From assembly GCA_014236755.1 (NCBI GenBank), contig JACCKY010000005.1, positions 1-56,902 of the forward strand: 56,902 nucleotides of DNA. Direction: 5' to 3'. The DNA comes from Candidatus Petromonas tenebris. GTDB lineage: Bacteria > Bacillota > Clostridia > Peptostreptococcales > Caminicellaceae. The notes under the pieces are model-generated. The model worked only from the letters and a program-made list of their open reading frames with translations, searched no databases and was not told the origin of the DNA. The translations under genes and the position numbers were made by a program. Positions within the stretch are counted from its first letter, which is position 1. Each line of letters opens with the position of its first letter. Below are positions 8,731-17,324 of this stretch, in pieces.

Positions 8731-9318
8731 TTAGAATTTATCACCTGTTCCAGGAACATAATCGCTAATATCTGATCCATCGATTTCAGTTGCATTACCA
8801 GCATTTTCAGGATTAGCAAATGGGTTTTCAGAAGCTGGCACTAAGTCACTTTGCTCTTCTTCACTCACTTCCGGCTCTGGTGTAACATTTTCATCCTCAT
8901 CCACTACAACAATAACTTCTTCTGACTCGATAACCACATCCTTTTCATCATATTGTGGTTCGGTATCCCTATTATTCAGATCATCAACTGATACTGGGGT
9001 TTCCTCTGGTGCTTCAAGTTCAGGTTTTTCGGGTTCTTCCGGTAATGGTTCTTCTATTGTAGTAACCTGATCCTTTTGATCTATAACAATCGTTTCGGTT
9101 TCCACGATTTCAGGTACTTCAACAGTGACTTCTTCATTTTCATTCTCTACAAGTTCCTCAACAACAGGATTAGTAGCATCTTCATCCTTTATCACATCAT
9201 CTGCTACCACATCGCCACTGTTCAATTTAGTGAAAATCATCACGCCAATTATCATCGCAATAGCAACTAATGAAACTCCAGTGATGGCTGTTTTATTTTT
9301 CATGATCATCTTTTTCAT
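8731..9318 (-). CDS. acidic membrane-anchored extracellular protein
   Basis: A 195-residue protein; the ATG at 9318 lies nine bases after GGAGGT. Residues 1-8 are basic, about 9-29 form a membrane helix (AITGVSLVAIAMIIGVMIF), and the rest is a low-complexity tail very rich in Glu, Asp, Val and Pro, ending in DYVPGTGDKF. The composition suggests an unfolded spacer on the outer face of the membrane. It is cotranscribed with a PadR regulator whose stop codon overlaps the ribosome site. No enzyme motif is visible; its partner is unknown. Confidence 0.6.
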   Translation of the reverse strand: MKKMIMKNKTAITGVSLVAIAMIIGVMIFTKLNSGDVVADDVIKDEDATNPVVEELVENENEEVTVEVPEIVETETIVIDQKDQVTTIEEPLPEEPEKPELEAPEETPVSVDDLNNRDTEPQYDEKDVVIESEEVIVVVDEDENVTPEPEVSEEEQSDLVPASENPFANPENAGNATEIDGSDISDYVPGTGDKF

Positions 9319-9320
9319 AA

Positions 9321-9659
9321 TCAACGACCTCCTTCGGTTTTATTCATAATCGACTTAACCTCTTCTATCTTTTCATTTAACAAATCAACTTCCGTCTGAA
9401 GTAACTGTTTTCCTTCATCTGTCAATTGATAGATCTTTTTGTTTCTTTCCTGACTTTGATCCTCAATCAGATCAATGAGCTGATGCTCTGACAACCTTTT
9501 CAGCGTAGGATACATGGTGCCTGTTTTTACTTCAAGTCGTCCTTTTGTAAGGTCATAGATCGTTCTGGTCAGTTCATAACCACTCATTGGTTCCTTAGAT
9601 AAGGCTAACAGGATGTAAAAGCTTGGTTCATTCAGATTTATTGTTGGTTTATTTTTCAT
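9321..9659 (-). CDS. PadR-family transcriptional regulator
   Basis: A 112-residue protein starting MKNKPTINLNEPSFY at 9659. It has the PadR winged helix: ILLALSKEPMSGYEL, then TGTMYPTLKRL (recognition helix region) and a wing with KKIYQLTDEGKQLL, followed by a C-terminal dimerisation helix (EVDLLNEKIEEVKS). PadR proteins repress their own operon and often respond to envelope stress or small ligands. It sits directly behind a promoter that carries a PadR-type palindrome, and is followed by the acidic membrane protein and a terminator, forming a two-gene unit inserted between the Tad genes and the transfer genes. Confidence 0.88.
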   Translation of the reverse strand: MKNKPTINLNEPSFYILLALSKEPMSGYELTRTIYDLTKGRLEVKTGTMYPTLKRLSEHQLIDLIEDQSQERNKKIYQLTDEGKQLLQTEVDLLNEKIEEVKSIMNKTEGGR

Positions 9660-9681
9660 ATGCGTCAGCTCCAATAACAAT

Positions 9682-9698
9682 ATGTATAATTTATACAT
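9682..9698. promoter_or_regulatory. PadR-type operator palindrome
   Basis: ATGTATAATTTATACAT is a perfect inverted repeat of eight bases around one central base. It fits the ATGT-N9-ACAT layout of PadR operators and lies between the -10 element and the padR start codon, so autorepression is likely. Confidence 0.65.
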
Positions 9699-9711
9699 GT
9701 TCCATATATAC

Positions 9712-9740
9712 ATATTATCATTAGGATTTTTATTTGTCTA
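9712..9740 (-). promoter_or_regulatory. promoter of the padR operon
   Basis: On the minus strand TAGACA (9735-9740) and TAATAT (9712-9717) are separated by 17 bases, with the PadR-type operator just downstream. This marks a transcription start for padR within the longer minus-strand gene series. Confidence 0.6.
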
Positions 9741-9754
9741 TACTTCCCTTATTT

Positions 9755-10276
9755 TTAGAACTTTGGACTGTATCCAGCATCAACTTTAAGCCTGATTTCC
9801 ATCGGTGGCAAATGATCCCAACCAAAAGAAAGTGGAACCGTTAATGTCACCCACGCTTCAGCCTCAAACCTGCTATCATTGTCATTGATTGCAAATGGCG
9901 CATTATTGATCTGAATGTCCAAATCTGATAACTGATATTCCATGTACTCACCCGCATATTTTATCCCATCAATCAGTCCCAGCTTATCACTTAGCTTCGT
10001 TATCACCGCACCTGAATCGACTCGTTCTTCCCACTGATCTGTCTCACTCAGCCGATAACCACCAGAGTAACCTTCCCGCAAACCATTGTAGACTTCATCA
10101 TAATTCTCTGTAGCCACTGCAATAACGGAAGATTGTAATGCATCTCTAACGCCACTTGCAATAATCTGCAACCTTAAATACTCACTGATTACTGTAAACA
10201 ACAGCATTAAACAAAGAATTATGATAATAGCAAAGAGAGCCGCATTACCACTTCTGTCTTTCATTATTCTATTCAC
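9755..10276 (-). CDS. TadE-like pseudopilin
   Basis: A 173-residue protein starting at GTG 10276 about ten bases behind GGAGG; its start overlaps the previous stop. Residues 1-10 (MNRIMKDRSG) look like a short prepilin leader ending in Gly, followed by a long hydrophobic helix (NAALFAIIIILCLMLLFTV), then a soluble beta-rich domain. This is the layout of TadE/TadF minor pseudopilins, which are cut by a dedicated prepilin peptidase and help start pilus assembly. An acidic residue at position +5 is absent (Phe instead). It closes the compact Tad gene run before the padR unit. Confidence 0.7.
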   Translation of the reverse strand: MNRIMKDRSGNAALFAIIIILCLMLLFTVISEYLRLQIIASGVRDALQSSVIAVATENYDEVYNGLREGYSGGYRLSETDQWEERVDSGAVITKLSDKLGLIDGIKYAGEYMEYQLSDLDIQINNAPFAINDNDSRFEAEAWVTLTVPLSFGWDHLPPMEIRLKVDAGYSPKF

Positions 10277-10665
10277 TTATGATATACCTCCGATCTTCCG
10301 GTTGCTTTGGAAGTCAGCGTAATGGGAAAAGACCCGAATTCAAAAAATCCAATATCTACTGGTAACGTCAAGACAAGACTGAATTCTTCATTTAAATCAA
10401 TGTTGCCGGTTGTTGACCATTCAATATCAGGATCAATCCCAAGGCTCGATCTAAGTTCATTCTTCTTACTATTGGTTTCTGCACCAACTCGACCTTCTAT
10501 CTCTGCAACTCTGGCCAGTTCATTGGCAAAAGTATTCAGATCGCTCTTCATTAAAAAGACAGGGTATACTTTCACTCCTAATGCAATGACCATCATTACT
10601 ACCAGTACAACGACCACCACATCGATATAGCCTTCTCCTTTTTTTGACATCAAAATCGCTCTCAC
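10273..10665 (-). CDS. DUF4320-like pseudopilin
   Basis: A 130-residue protein starting at GTG 10665, seven bases behind GGAGG. The leader MRAILMSKKG ends in Gly and is followed by EGYID and a very hydrophobic helix (VVVVVLVVMMVIALGVKV). This is a class III prepilin pattern, with Asp at +5. The C-terminal ~80 residues are beta-rich. DUF4320 proteins occur next to Tad-like genes in clostridial mobile elements. It overlaps the TadE-like gene by four bases and lies 12 bases after tadC. Confidence 0.75.
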   Translation of the reverse strand: MRAILMSKKGEGYIDVVVVVLVVMMVIALGVKVYPVFLMKSDLNTFANELARVAEIEGRVGAETNSKKNELRSSLGIDPDIEWSTTGNIDLNEEFSLVLTLPVDIGFFEFGSFPITLTSKATGRSEVYHK

Positions 10666-10677
10666 ATGCCCACCTCC

Positions 10678-11550
10678 TTAAAATAGTTTTTCAAGGGTTT
10701 CTATAATTTCAACAAACATAACCGATAAATACATCATCAAGAAACAAAAGAGCATTGCAAAGGAATATTTTCTTATCTTCGCCGGTCTTTTCATGGCTAT
10801 GGTCTTTAATCGTTGTAGTTCCAATTGTTTGAGATCATGGGATAACATTTGAAAATAAACGACACCATCATCACCTCTCAGTACGCCAATAAGTCCCCTT
10901 ATTGTTTCTGATAAAGAAGAGCTATTAAGCCTTGTTTCCATTCTGGTTAATGCTGATTCATAACTGCCTGACTTCATATCCGCAACCGTAATCTCCAGCT
11001 CATTTTTAAAACTGCTTCCTGCATTTTGCTTATATGTCTCTAAAATATTAAGCACATTTCGATTGGCCTTTAGTTCCTGCGACAAGGTTGATACAAACCG
11101 TGGCAATTCAAATTCGATGTCTTCTCTTCTTTTTCTAACTGCTTCATCTGCACTTCTAATTTCCCTAAAATAAACAGCAACAGCTAAAAAGAGGATTACC
11201 GGAAAGATCATTGGAAATATAAGTAAAGCAGGAATGATAAATAGGAGCATCATCCCTGCTTTAAGCCAAGCCTTTGCAACAAAAGTTTCTGGCGAAAGTT
11301 TTATATTTCCTGATTTCAGTGTTGCCCTCAGTTTCCGTCTGCTGTATTCCGTTAGATGAACAATCTTTGATAATCGGATCGCCCAGTCATTAATGAGCAC
11401 TTCAAAATTCTTTGACTTTTTCCGTTCACGTTTAGCAATAACCTGTACTGCCTTAATACTCCTTCCAGAAGGCAGATGCAATGCATCTTTTAAGATGAGA
11501 TACATGCCCACTGAAAAGGTCACTGAAAATAAAAATAATATCTGAAACAT
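10678..11550 (-). CDS. tadC: Tad pilus inner-membrane platform protein TadC
   Basis: A 290-residue protein; the ATG at 11550 (MFQILFLFSVTFS) lies behind AAAGGAGG. Membrane helices are seen at about residues 1-18, 90-125 (two close helices) and 265-285. Between them is a T2SF/GspF-type cytoplasmic domain (RFVSTLSQELKANRNVL). TadC pairs with TadB to form the platform on which the TadA ATPase drives pilin polymerisation. It follows tadB with a 14-base gap. Confidence 0.85.
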   Translation of the reverse strand: MFQILFLFSVTFSVGMYLILKDALHLPSGRSIKAVQVIAKRERKKSKNFEVLINDWAIRLSKIVHLTEYSRRKLRATLKSGNIKLSPETFVAKAWLKAGMMLLFIIPALLIFPMIFPVILFLAVAVYFREIRSADEAVRKRREDIEFELPRFVSTLSQELKANRNVLNILETYKQNAGSSFKNELEITVADMKSGSYESALTRMETRLNSSSLSETIRGLIGVLRGDDGVVYFQMLSHDLKQLELQRLKTIAMKRPAKIRKYSFAMLFCFLMMYLSVMFVEIIETLEKLF

Positions 11551-11564
11551 TCTGTGCCTCCTTT

Positions 11565-12494
11565 CTACCTGGTATATTCCACAGGTTTTGATAACTTCAC
11601 AACTGCTGCTAATGAAACGAATATGACAACACCGCAAACAGCCAATACAAATTTTCCAATGCCTGTGAACATCAACGTTTCATACCAGTCTTTATTCAAC
11701 ATGTACATAAGGGGGATATTACCGATTAAGAGCAATGCCATCGTCACAAACTCTTTTACCGGTTCATATAAAAGATAATCCAGTTCCGCTGATACCATGC
11801 GCATATCCGACAGTTTGGCAACGATTGGCGTTAATGTGTTCTTCAGATTCTTATCTTCCTGACAATCAATCAAAGCATCAATCCACTCATGAAAAACCGA
11901 GCTGTCTATCTTAGGCTTCAAGCCTTCAAGTGCCATTTTTATATTCGAATTAATGAGTTTCGTCTGTGTCAAAAATGCATAGAACACATCTTGAACCGGT
12001 GGATTAATATAGCTCACATTCTCCTCTATAGCTGTAATGATGTTTTCACTTCGCATATAAGATGTCGTAATTACCGACAATGCCGTTTCCAGTTCGCCAT
12101 TTAAACCTTTCTTCCATTTCGTTGCTGTAAATTGCACATACCAAAAGGGCAGTAATGAAAACCCAACTGCCAATACCGGCATCAGAAATAGATTATCCAG
12201 CGTGATGGCAATAAAAAAGCCAATCGTCATTAATATCATTGAAATCATGACAATCAGCATAAATAGATTTTCTTTATTGGTCATTTTTAGGATGTGCTTG
12301 GTTTCATCAATGAGCTTCTTCAAACCCTTTTTCTGTTTCTTGGATGTTAACGCTCTGATTCTGTCGTTAAGTGCCGGCTCTTTAATCTGTCTTTTCCTTA
12401 AAATATCATCTAATAATGCATGGGGTGATATTTTAAGAGTAAGGTAAAATCCAATCACCATTGCTAAGAATGCGATAAATAACATACTATTCAT
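11565..12494 (-). CDS. tadB: Tad pilus inner-membrane platform protein TadB
   Basis: A 309-residue protein starting at 12494 behind GAGGTG. It has an N-terminal helix (MNSMLFIAFLAMVIGFYL), a central pair of helices (residues ~75-115) and a C-terminal pair. A T2SF domain with SVITTSYMRSENIITAIEE lies between them. It overlaps the end of the tadA/cpaF gene by eight bases, so the two are coupled. TadB and TadC form the membrane platform of the Flp/Tad pilus. Confidence 0.85.
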   Translation of the reverse strand: MNSMLFIAFLAMVIGFYLTLKISPHALLDDILRKRQIKEPALNDRIRALTSKKQKKGLKKLIDETKHILKMTNKENLFMLIVMISMILMTIGFFIAITLDNLFLMPVLAVGFSLLPFWYVQFTATKWKKGLNGELETALSVITTSYMRSENIITAIEENVSYINPPVQDVFYAFLTQTKLINSNIKMALEGLKPKIDSSVFHEWIDALIDCQEDKNLKNTLTPIVAKLSDMRMVSAELDYLLYEPVKEFVTMALLLIGNIPLMYMLNKDWYETLMFTGIGKFVLAVCGVVIFVSLAAVVKLSKPVEYTR

Positions 12495-13830
12495 GAATGT
12501 CACCTCGCTTAAATTTAGTCAGCACGCCACTTGGCATACCATTTTCCAACAGGCGCTTTTCAAGTGAAGGTGATATCTCGTTGACCTTTTCATAATGACC
12601 CATAATCTTAAGCTTCCCATCTATGACAATATTGTCGGTCACATTAAACTTGTATAGTGTCCTGATTGCTCTTGTGCCATCTTCTTTGATTTCGCATTCG
12701 GTTATTTCCATAATGTGCCTCGTGTTGTCTTCCAGTTTTTTTGAAAAAGCAACAATAGGAAATGCTTCCGTTACCAGATTATAAAGGGTTCTCTCGTCCA
12801 TATCATAACGCTGTTTACAAAGTGTCACCATCCGGTAATAGGTGGCTATACATGAACTGGCATGAATGGTCGTTGTTACACCATGCCCCGTCCTTGCCGA
12901 TTCTTGGGCGAAAAAGGCTTCTTCCGATTTCATTTCTGCGACACAGATATAATCCGGATTAACCGTCAGTCCTGTTTCAAGAAGTTTAACCATGTTTATA
13001 TTTTGCTTTGGATCATCACTGTGCCTAGTTACTGTGTGGATAACATTGTTGATAACTTCGCCTTTCTCATTTCTTTTAACCAGATTGAACTCTCTCGTTC
13101 CATTTTCAATGGTATATAGTCTCTTGTTATCCGGTAAGGTCGAAAGAATCCAGCTCATCAACGTTGTTTTCCCACTGGAAGTTGCACCGGTAATGCAAAG
13201 GCTTTCACCATAACGATGGACCAAGGATAGAAAGTCCAGCATTTCTTCGCTGGCTGTATTCTGTCTGATGAAATCTTCTTTAACCAGCTTTTTAGGATTT
13301 ACAATACGGATGGATACAGCCACACCGATTGCCGGATCAATAACCCCTTGCCCAAGGACCGTGATACGAATACGTTCAGATAAATGACCAACCACGATAG
13401 GTTGGGATTGATCTAGTATCATACCACTTTTATGAAGCAATCTTCTGATGACATCAATTGCATGACTTGGGGAATTAAAGATTTCTTTTGTTGGAATAAT
13501 GTCACCATTTGAATAAGTGACTTTAATATCATTCCATGCGTTCACATTGATTTCCTCAATGTCACTGCGAAACAGGTACTTTGTCAAAAATGAGTATTCT
13601 GCCATTTCTGAATAAAGTGATTCAACCAGCTCATCCAGACCCATACCATCAACGGCCAATGAATAATCCATCAGGTACTTTGTGATATAGGACTTCATCT
13701 GCTCTTTTTGATGTTCACTGTCATGAGATATCAACACTGCATACTTACCGGAAATATACTCTTGTACTTCGTAAAGAATATCCGAGAATTCACGAATATT
13801 CTTTGCTGATTCAAACGTTATACTACTCAT
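12487..13830 (-). CDS. tadA: Tad/CpaF secretion ATPase
   Basis: A 447-residue type II/IV secretion ATPase with the normal CpaF layout. An N-terminal helical domain is followed by a RecA-like core with Walker A GATSSGKT at residues 215-222, and the motor segment CVAEMKSEEAFFAQESARTG followed by the His box TTIHA. CpaF proteins hydrolyse ATP to extend and retract Tad pili. The start codon directly abuts the stop of the CpaE-like gene (TAAATG) and has GGAGG upstream. It is distinct from VirB11, although remote VirB11-like activity in the neighbouring T4SS cannot be excluded. Confidence 0.92.
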   Translation of the reverse strand: MSSITFESAKNIREFSDILYEVQEYISGKYAVLISHDSEHQKEQMKSYITKYLMDYSLAVDGMGLDELVESLYSEMAEYSFLTKYLFRSDIEEINVNAWNDIKVTYSNGDIIPTKEIFNSPSHAIDVIRRLLHKSGMILDQSQPIVVGHLSERIRITVLGQGVIDPAIGVAVSIRIVNPKKLVKEDFIRQNTASEEMLDFLSLVHRYGESLCITGATSSGKTTLMSWILSTLPDNKRLYTIENGTREFNLVKRNEKGEVINNVIHTVTRHSDDPKQNINMVKLLETGLTVNPDYICVAEMKSEEAFFAQESARTGHGVTTTIHASSCIATYYRMVTLCKQRYDMDERTLYNLVTEAFPIVAFSKKLEDNTRHIMEITECEIKEDGTRAIRTLYKFNVTDNIVIDGKLKIMGHYEKVNEISPSLEKRLLENGMPSGVLTKFKRGDIHE

Positions 13831-14640
13831 TTACAGTTCCTCCTTCCTCTTGAACAATGATTTTCTTGCTTTCTTCTCTTCTTTTTCAGCAACTACCTCT
13901 TCTGAAAAAATCACATTCACGAGGTCTGATAACTGTTGATTATATCCGCTACTAGGCTTATCTGTGAGCTGTTCAAATAGTCTTGCCTCCAATGCCTGTT
14001 GTTGTAATTCTTCACAATATTCCAGTTCATGATTGATACCGCCAAAATGATTGCTGATACTATCTTTTGGCATCACAGGCTTTACATTGGATAAGACTTT
14101 AATATGATTTTCCACATTATATTTTCGTTCACCAAGTAACATCAATGACGAATCGTAGAAACTGATTGCCTTTAAATCCGGTGTCACCAATCGAATAATC
14201 TGATCCGACATTTCAAGCGCTCCTCTTGATAATAAATCATGGTGTACCATACTTGAACAATCCACGATAATATGGTCTGCCAAGTGTTTTAACAAAATAA
14301 AAAGATCAAGCACCCTCTCTTTACCATAATCAGCATAGGTTCGAATGTTCTCACTGTGAAGATAGCTCAAAACACTTAGGTTTTTAGTTTTCATAACCGG
14401 TATACATTTTCCCAATATGCTTTCCTGTGATATCTGTACAGATGACAGCAAAGCGCCCAAGGATTGCTCTTTGGTTTCAGTGAAAGGCAGAACAGTAGAG
14501 ATTACTGGTACATAAGGATCAGCAAGCACCAATATGACACTCTTATTATTTTTTGCAAGTTCATTTGCCATTTTTATACTCAGTGTTGTCTTTCCGCTGT
14601 TTGGATTGCCCCACACCGCTATGATTTTATTATTCTTCAT
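13831..14640 (-). CDS. CpaE/MinD-like ATPase of the Tad locus
   Basis: A 269-residue P-loop ATPase starting at 14640 (MKNNKIIAVWG). Its Walker A reads GNPNSGKTTLS rather than the classical KGGVGKT of ParA; the second conserved Asp is in VLADPYVP and a switch motif in IIVDCSSM. No receiver domain is present, unlike the partial TadZ-like protein at the left edge. It lies between cpaB and cpaF, the usual place of cpaE/tadZ, and overlaps the cpaB end by 11 bases. It probably positions or regulates the pilus machine. Confidence 0.75.
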   Translation of the reverse strand: MKNNKIIAVWGNPNSGKTTLSIKMANELAKNNKSVILVLADPYVPVISTVLPFTETKEQSLGALLSSVQISQESILGKCIPVMKTKNLSVLSYLHSENIRTYADYGKERVLDLFILLKHLADHIIVDCSSMVHHDLLSRGALEMSDQIIRLVTPDLKAISFYDSSLMLLGERKYNVENHIKVLSNVKPVMPKDSISNHFGGINHELEYCEELQQQALEARLFEQLTDKPSSGYNQQLSDLVNVIFSEEVVAEKEEKKARKSLFKRKEEL

Positions 14641-15478
14641 CGTTATCACCTTCTATCTCGTCACCCATAGGTACTGACTCTTCCTCCATCTGGCTTTCAT
14701 TACTAATTACCTCTGACGTTTCAACTCCGATTTGATTTTCAGTACTGTTTGCTTTCAAGATTAGCTTTTGCTCTTGTAGAAACTTCTCTGCATTTTCATC
14801 GGTTCCACGATACACAAAGACCACTTGAATTTTTCCTTTGGCTTCCATCTCTGCAAGTAGTTTTGCCTGTTCGACATTTACTTTTAACGTCACCGTTGAC
14901 GGTAATTCTTTATCTTGCTCAATTGCTTCCTGATCAATTTCATATTCATCGGTATCAAGCCCTGATCCGGCGGTTACTGCTAATACTTCTACATATTGAA
15001 GTTCAACCGGACTAACGGTTTCTCTCAGATCACCAAAATCTGATGCCATAACGGTAACAATATCGCCTTGTTCCAACTTACCTGATAGACCGGCAGCAAA
15101 GCTTTTAATACTAACCGATATGGCACGTTCACTACCATCAAAGTCGCTTAAATATTCATAATTAGCCAGTGGTTTACTGGAAACCTTGGAGTTTAAAACA
15201 TAATCGCCTTTATGCAGTTCCGTTAATGCATAATTGCCGACAATGCTGTCTTCCTGCCTTAGAACAGTGTCAGGCAAATTATAACCACCAATCTCTACGG
15301 TCTCAATCATCTTTGCTGTTATCAGGTCTCCCTTTTGGATATTCTCCGCTACTCTTGCAACAGTGACCTTCTCCGTAATGGCTTGATTGAACAAAGGTGT
15401 CAATCCAAAACAAATAATAAGAGATAGCACAATACTGGCTATCCCCAAGATCATCCTATTTCGAAATATTTTTTTCAT
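14630..15478 (-). CDS. cpaB: CpaB/RcpC-like pilus assembly protein (SAF domain)
   Basis: A 282-residue protein starting at 15478 behind AGGAGG. It has a membrane helix at residues 10-30, a SAF domain (VARVAENIQKGDLITAKMIE) and an RcpC-type domain containing RAISVSIKSFAAGL and GDIVTVMASDFG. An acidic tail ends in EGDNDEE. In Gram-negatives CpaB/RcpC associates with the secretin; in Gram-positives it is thought to span wall and membrane as part of the Tad channel. It is in the usual order prepilin peptidase - cpaB - cpaE - cpaF - tadB - tadC. Confidence 0.85.
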   Translation of the reverse strand: MKKIFRNRMILGIASIVLSLIICFGLTPLFNQAITEKVTVARVAENIQKGDLITAKMIETVEIGGYNLPDTVLRQEDSIVGNYALTELHKGDYVLNSKVSSKPLANYEYLSDFDGSERAISVSIKSFAAGLSGKLEQGDIVTVMASDFGDLRETVSPVELQYVEVLAVTAGSGLDTDEYEIDQEAIEQDKELPSTVTLKVNVEQAKLLAEMEAKGKIQVVFVYRGTDENAEKFLQEQKLILKANSTENQIGVETSEVISNESQMEEESVPMGDEIEGDNDEE

Positions 15479-15505
15479 CGTTTACTTTCCTCCTGCTTTA
15501 TGTTG

Positions 15506-16000
15506 TTAAATTATAAAATAAGTTGCTATGCATCCTGCTCCAAGAAACGGAGCTAAGGGCAAGCTTTGATTAATCTTTTGACTGGTTATCAAACTTATGA
15601 CTGCATATGATATTACGGTAATAACCAAGCCCACAATACTTGCTACATAACCTACTCGAATGCCTAAATAAAAACCACAAGCTCCCATTAGTTTGATATC
15701 TCCACCGCCTATACTTTTTTCCTTTAAGAGTGCCATGATAAAATATGGCAAAGGTACGAATAATAACCCAAGCATAGAATCCATCCAATCAATTCTGATG
15801 AATGCCACTACTACAATGAGTAAATGAATCCAGTCCGGTATTGTCCTTGTCTTCACATCAATATAAGCTGCAATGACTAAGATCAAGGCAAATATGCTTA
15901 ATTTCAATGTTAGTGGCACTCCACTAATTACAGCCATCAGTTCAATCAATCCAGCCAGTGAACTGATAGTCAGAACTTCCCTAAATCTCCAGTTCTTCAT
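15506..16000 (-). CDS. prepilin peptidase (TadV/CpaA, A24 family)
   Basis: A 164-residue integral membrane aspartyl protease with about six helices. The catalytic aspartates are in AAYIDVKTRTIPD and SIGGGDIKLMG, the paired Asp motifs of the A24 family. There is no N-methylation domain, as expected for the short TadV/CpaA branch. The ATG at 16000 follows GAGGTG; a start five codons upstream is possible. The gene overlaps the preceding coiled-coil gene by ~20 bases. It would cut the leaders of the DUF4320, TadE-like and probably the DUF6133 proteins of this element. Confidence 0.88.
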   Translation of the reverse strand: MKNWRFREVLTISSLAGLIELMAVISGVPLTLKLSIFALILVIAAYIDVKTRTIPDWIHLLIVVVAFIRIDWMDSMLGLLFVPLPYFIMALLKEKSIGGGDIKLMGACGFYLGIRVGYVASIVGLVITVISYAVISLITSQKINQSLPLAPFLGAGCIATYFII

Positions 16001-16760
16001 CCAACACCTCATCACTCGTCACTTCTTCTGAATCCATTTCGTTTGTATCACCTAAATCTTGCAGGCCCTCTTTCTTCTGGTCAACCTGTATTTGTCCTGA
16101 CTCTTCCATGTAATTCTGTAGAAATTCCAACTTAATCGATGGTTCTTTATTGTATAGCTCACCCATCAACTTTTTACTGGCAAGTGCATAAAGTTCGTCT
16201 TGATACGCCTTATATTCTTGAGACTCATAATCAATGGTATAGGAATCCAATACCTCGTGCATACTACCAACGATTCTATAGGTACAGTCTCCAAATGCCG
16301 CAATCTCCAAATACCCAATAAGATCATGTCCATCGGACTCTTCAAACCTGCCCATGCTATCTTCAACAATGAACTCTTTAAAAACATCCAGTTTCAAGAT
16401 TTCCTGACTTGCTCTGTAAATAATCCATCCTTCAGGATCGATAAATTGAAGTCGCTGATATATTTCATAGTCTTCCAGTTTCGATACTTCCTTTACTACT
16501 TTTTCAAGTATACTGTTCAGGCTTTTTGATACATCTTTTATTTGTTCTTGTAATTCGCCTTCTGATTCTTTCAGAAAATAAGTATCTTCCCTAAGTTTAG
16601 TAAGTGTTTCATTCAGACTGGTATTATCACTTTTCAGGTTTGTGATTTCCATCAACTGAATATCCAGTTCATTTGACATTGATTCAATGAGATATGGATT
16701 TTTTAAAACACCTATTATTGACTCAAACAACTTTTTAACTCTTTTTATCCATTCTTCCAT
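15981..16760 (-). CDS. coiled-coil protein of the transfer locus, unknown
   Basis: A 259-residue soluble protein; the ATG at 16760 (MEEWIKRVKK) is eight bases after GGAG. Residues ~35-110 form a heptad-rich coiled coil (LTKLREDTYFLKESEGELQE). Residues 120-200 contain a compact domain (QFIDPEGWIIYRASQEIL), and the tail is acidic. No family is recognised. It is coupled to both neighbours (VirB3/PrgI-like gene upstream, prepilin peptidase downstream), so it sits exactly where the T4SS genes pass into the Tad genes. Confidence 0.55.
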   Translation of the reverse strand: MEEWIKRVKKLFESIIGVLKNPYLIESMSNELDIQLMEITNLKSDNTSLNETLTKLREDTYFLKESEGELQEQIKDVSKSLNSILEKVVKEVSKLEDYEIYQRLQFIDPEGWIIYRASQEILKLDVFKEFIVEDSMGRFEESDGHDLIGYLEIAAFGDCTYRIVGSMHEVLDSYTIDYESQEYKAYQDELYALASKKLMGELYNKEPSIKLEFLQNYMEESGQIQVDQKKEGLQDLGDTNEMDSEEVTSDEVLDEELEI

Positions 16761-16764
16761 GGGC

Positions 16765-17088
16765 TCATCTCCATTCATCAAGATATTTATACGGATAAAA
16801 TTTCTGTGACCTTGCAAAGCGAATCATAAATCCAACTTGATCAACCACTGAGATATTGGACCGATCTTTGGTGAGCATCATGACACTCCCTGCTATAACA
16901 ACAAGAATTGACACCATACTTACCACCACGTTTTTGGAAATCATGTAATACACAAAATCCATGATGCCTGCTAGTAGCGTTACCATAATGGTTTTAAATA
17001 ACTCTTCTTTGCCAAAACCTTCAAAAATTTCAACTCTTGTTTTCAGCCCCTGCGGAATATACAGGGGATTCTTTCTTCTTTCTTCCAT
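16765..17088 (-). CDS. VirB3/PrgI-like small membrane protein
   Basis: A 107-residue protein starting at 17088 behind GGAGGT. The N-terminal part contains YIPQGLKTRVEIFEGF, then two membrane helices (TIMVTLLAGIMDFVYYMI and VVSMVSILVVIAGSVMML), then a conserved-looking cytoplasmic tail ending FARSQKFYPYKYLDEW. PrgI/VirB3 proteins sit between VirB6- and VirB4-like proteins in Gram-positive T4SS loci, which fits this position. Assignment rests on layout and context more than on a distinctive motif. Confidence 0.6.
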   Translation of the reverse strand: MEERRKNPLYIPQGLKTRVEIFEGFGKEELFKTIMVTLLAGIMDFVYYMISKNVVVSMVSILVVIAGSVMMLTKDRSNISVVDQVGFMIRFARSQKFYPYKYLDEWR

Positions 17089-17099
17089 AAGCACCTCCA

Positions 17100-17309
17100 T
17101 CACATGTAATAGCTCATGACCAAATCTTTAATCTGCCATATACTTTCGGCCAACACGTAAAATATCACCGTGTTTTTCATTCTCTTTTTATAGCTGGCAC
17201 TTTGCTCTTCATCGGTACCGATATGAATAAAGCAATAGACAACTCTAAGTACCGCACCTACTCGTATCAGGATCATTAAAGCGTCTGCCATTTCTTTTAA
17301 TAAATCCAC
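17100..17309 (-). CDS. small two-helix membrane protein
   Basis: A 69-residue frame starting at GTG 17309 behind GGGAGG. It has two hydrophobic segments (residues ~10-30 and 46-66) separated by a charged loop (DEEQSASYKKRMK). The size and position between VirB6-like and VirB3/PrgI-like genes suggest a VirB2-like or accessory membrane subunit of the transfer channel, but no family is recognised. It ends 11 bases before the next start codon. Confidence 0.6.
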   Translation of the reverse strand: MDLLKEMADALMILIRVGAVLRVVYCFIHIGTDEEQSASYKKRMKNTVIFYVLAESIWQIKDLVMSYYM

Positions 17310-17324
17310 TGCTTCAACCTCCCT

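Noticed and set aside
12487-13830. CpaF ATPase as a VirB11 of the T4SS
   Set aside because: Immediate neighbours are cpaE, tadB and tadC in canonical order, and the motor motifs are of the CpaF type.
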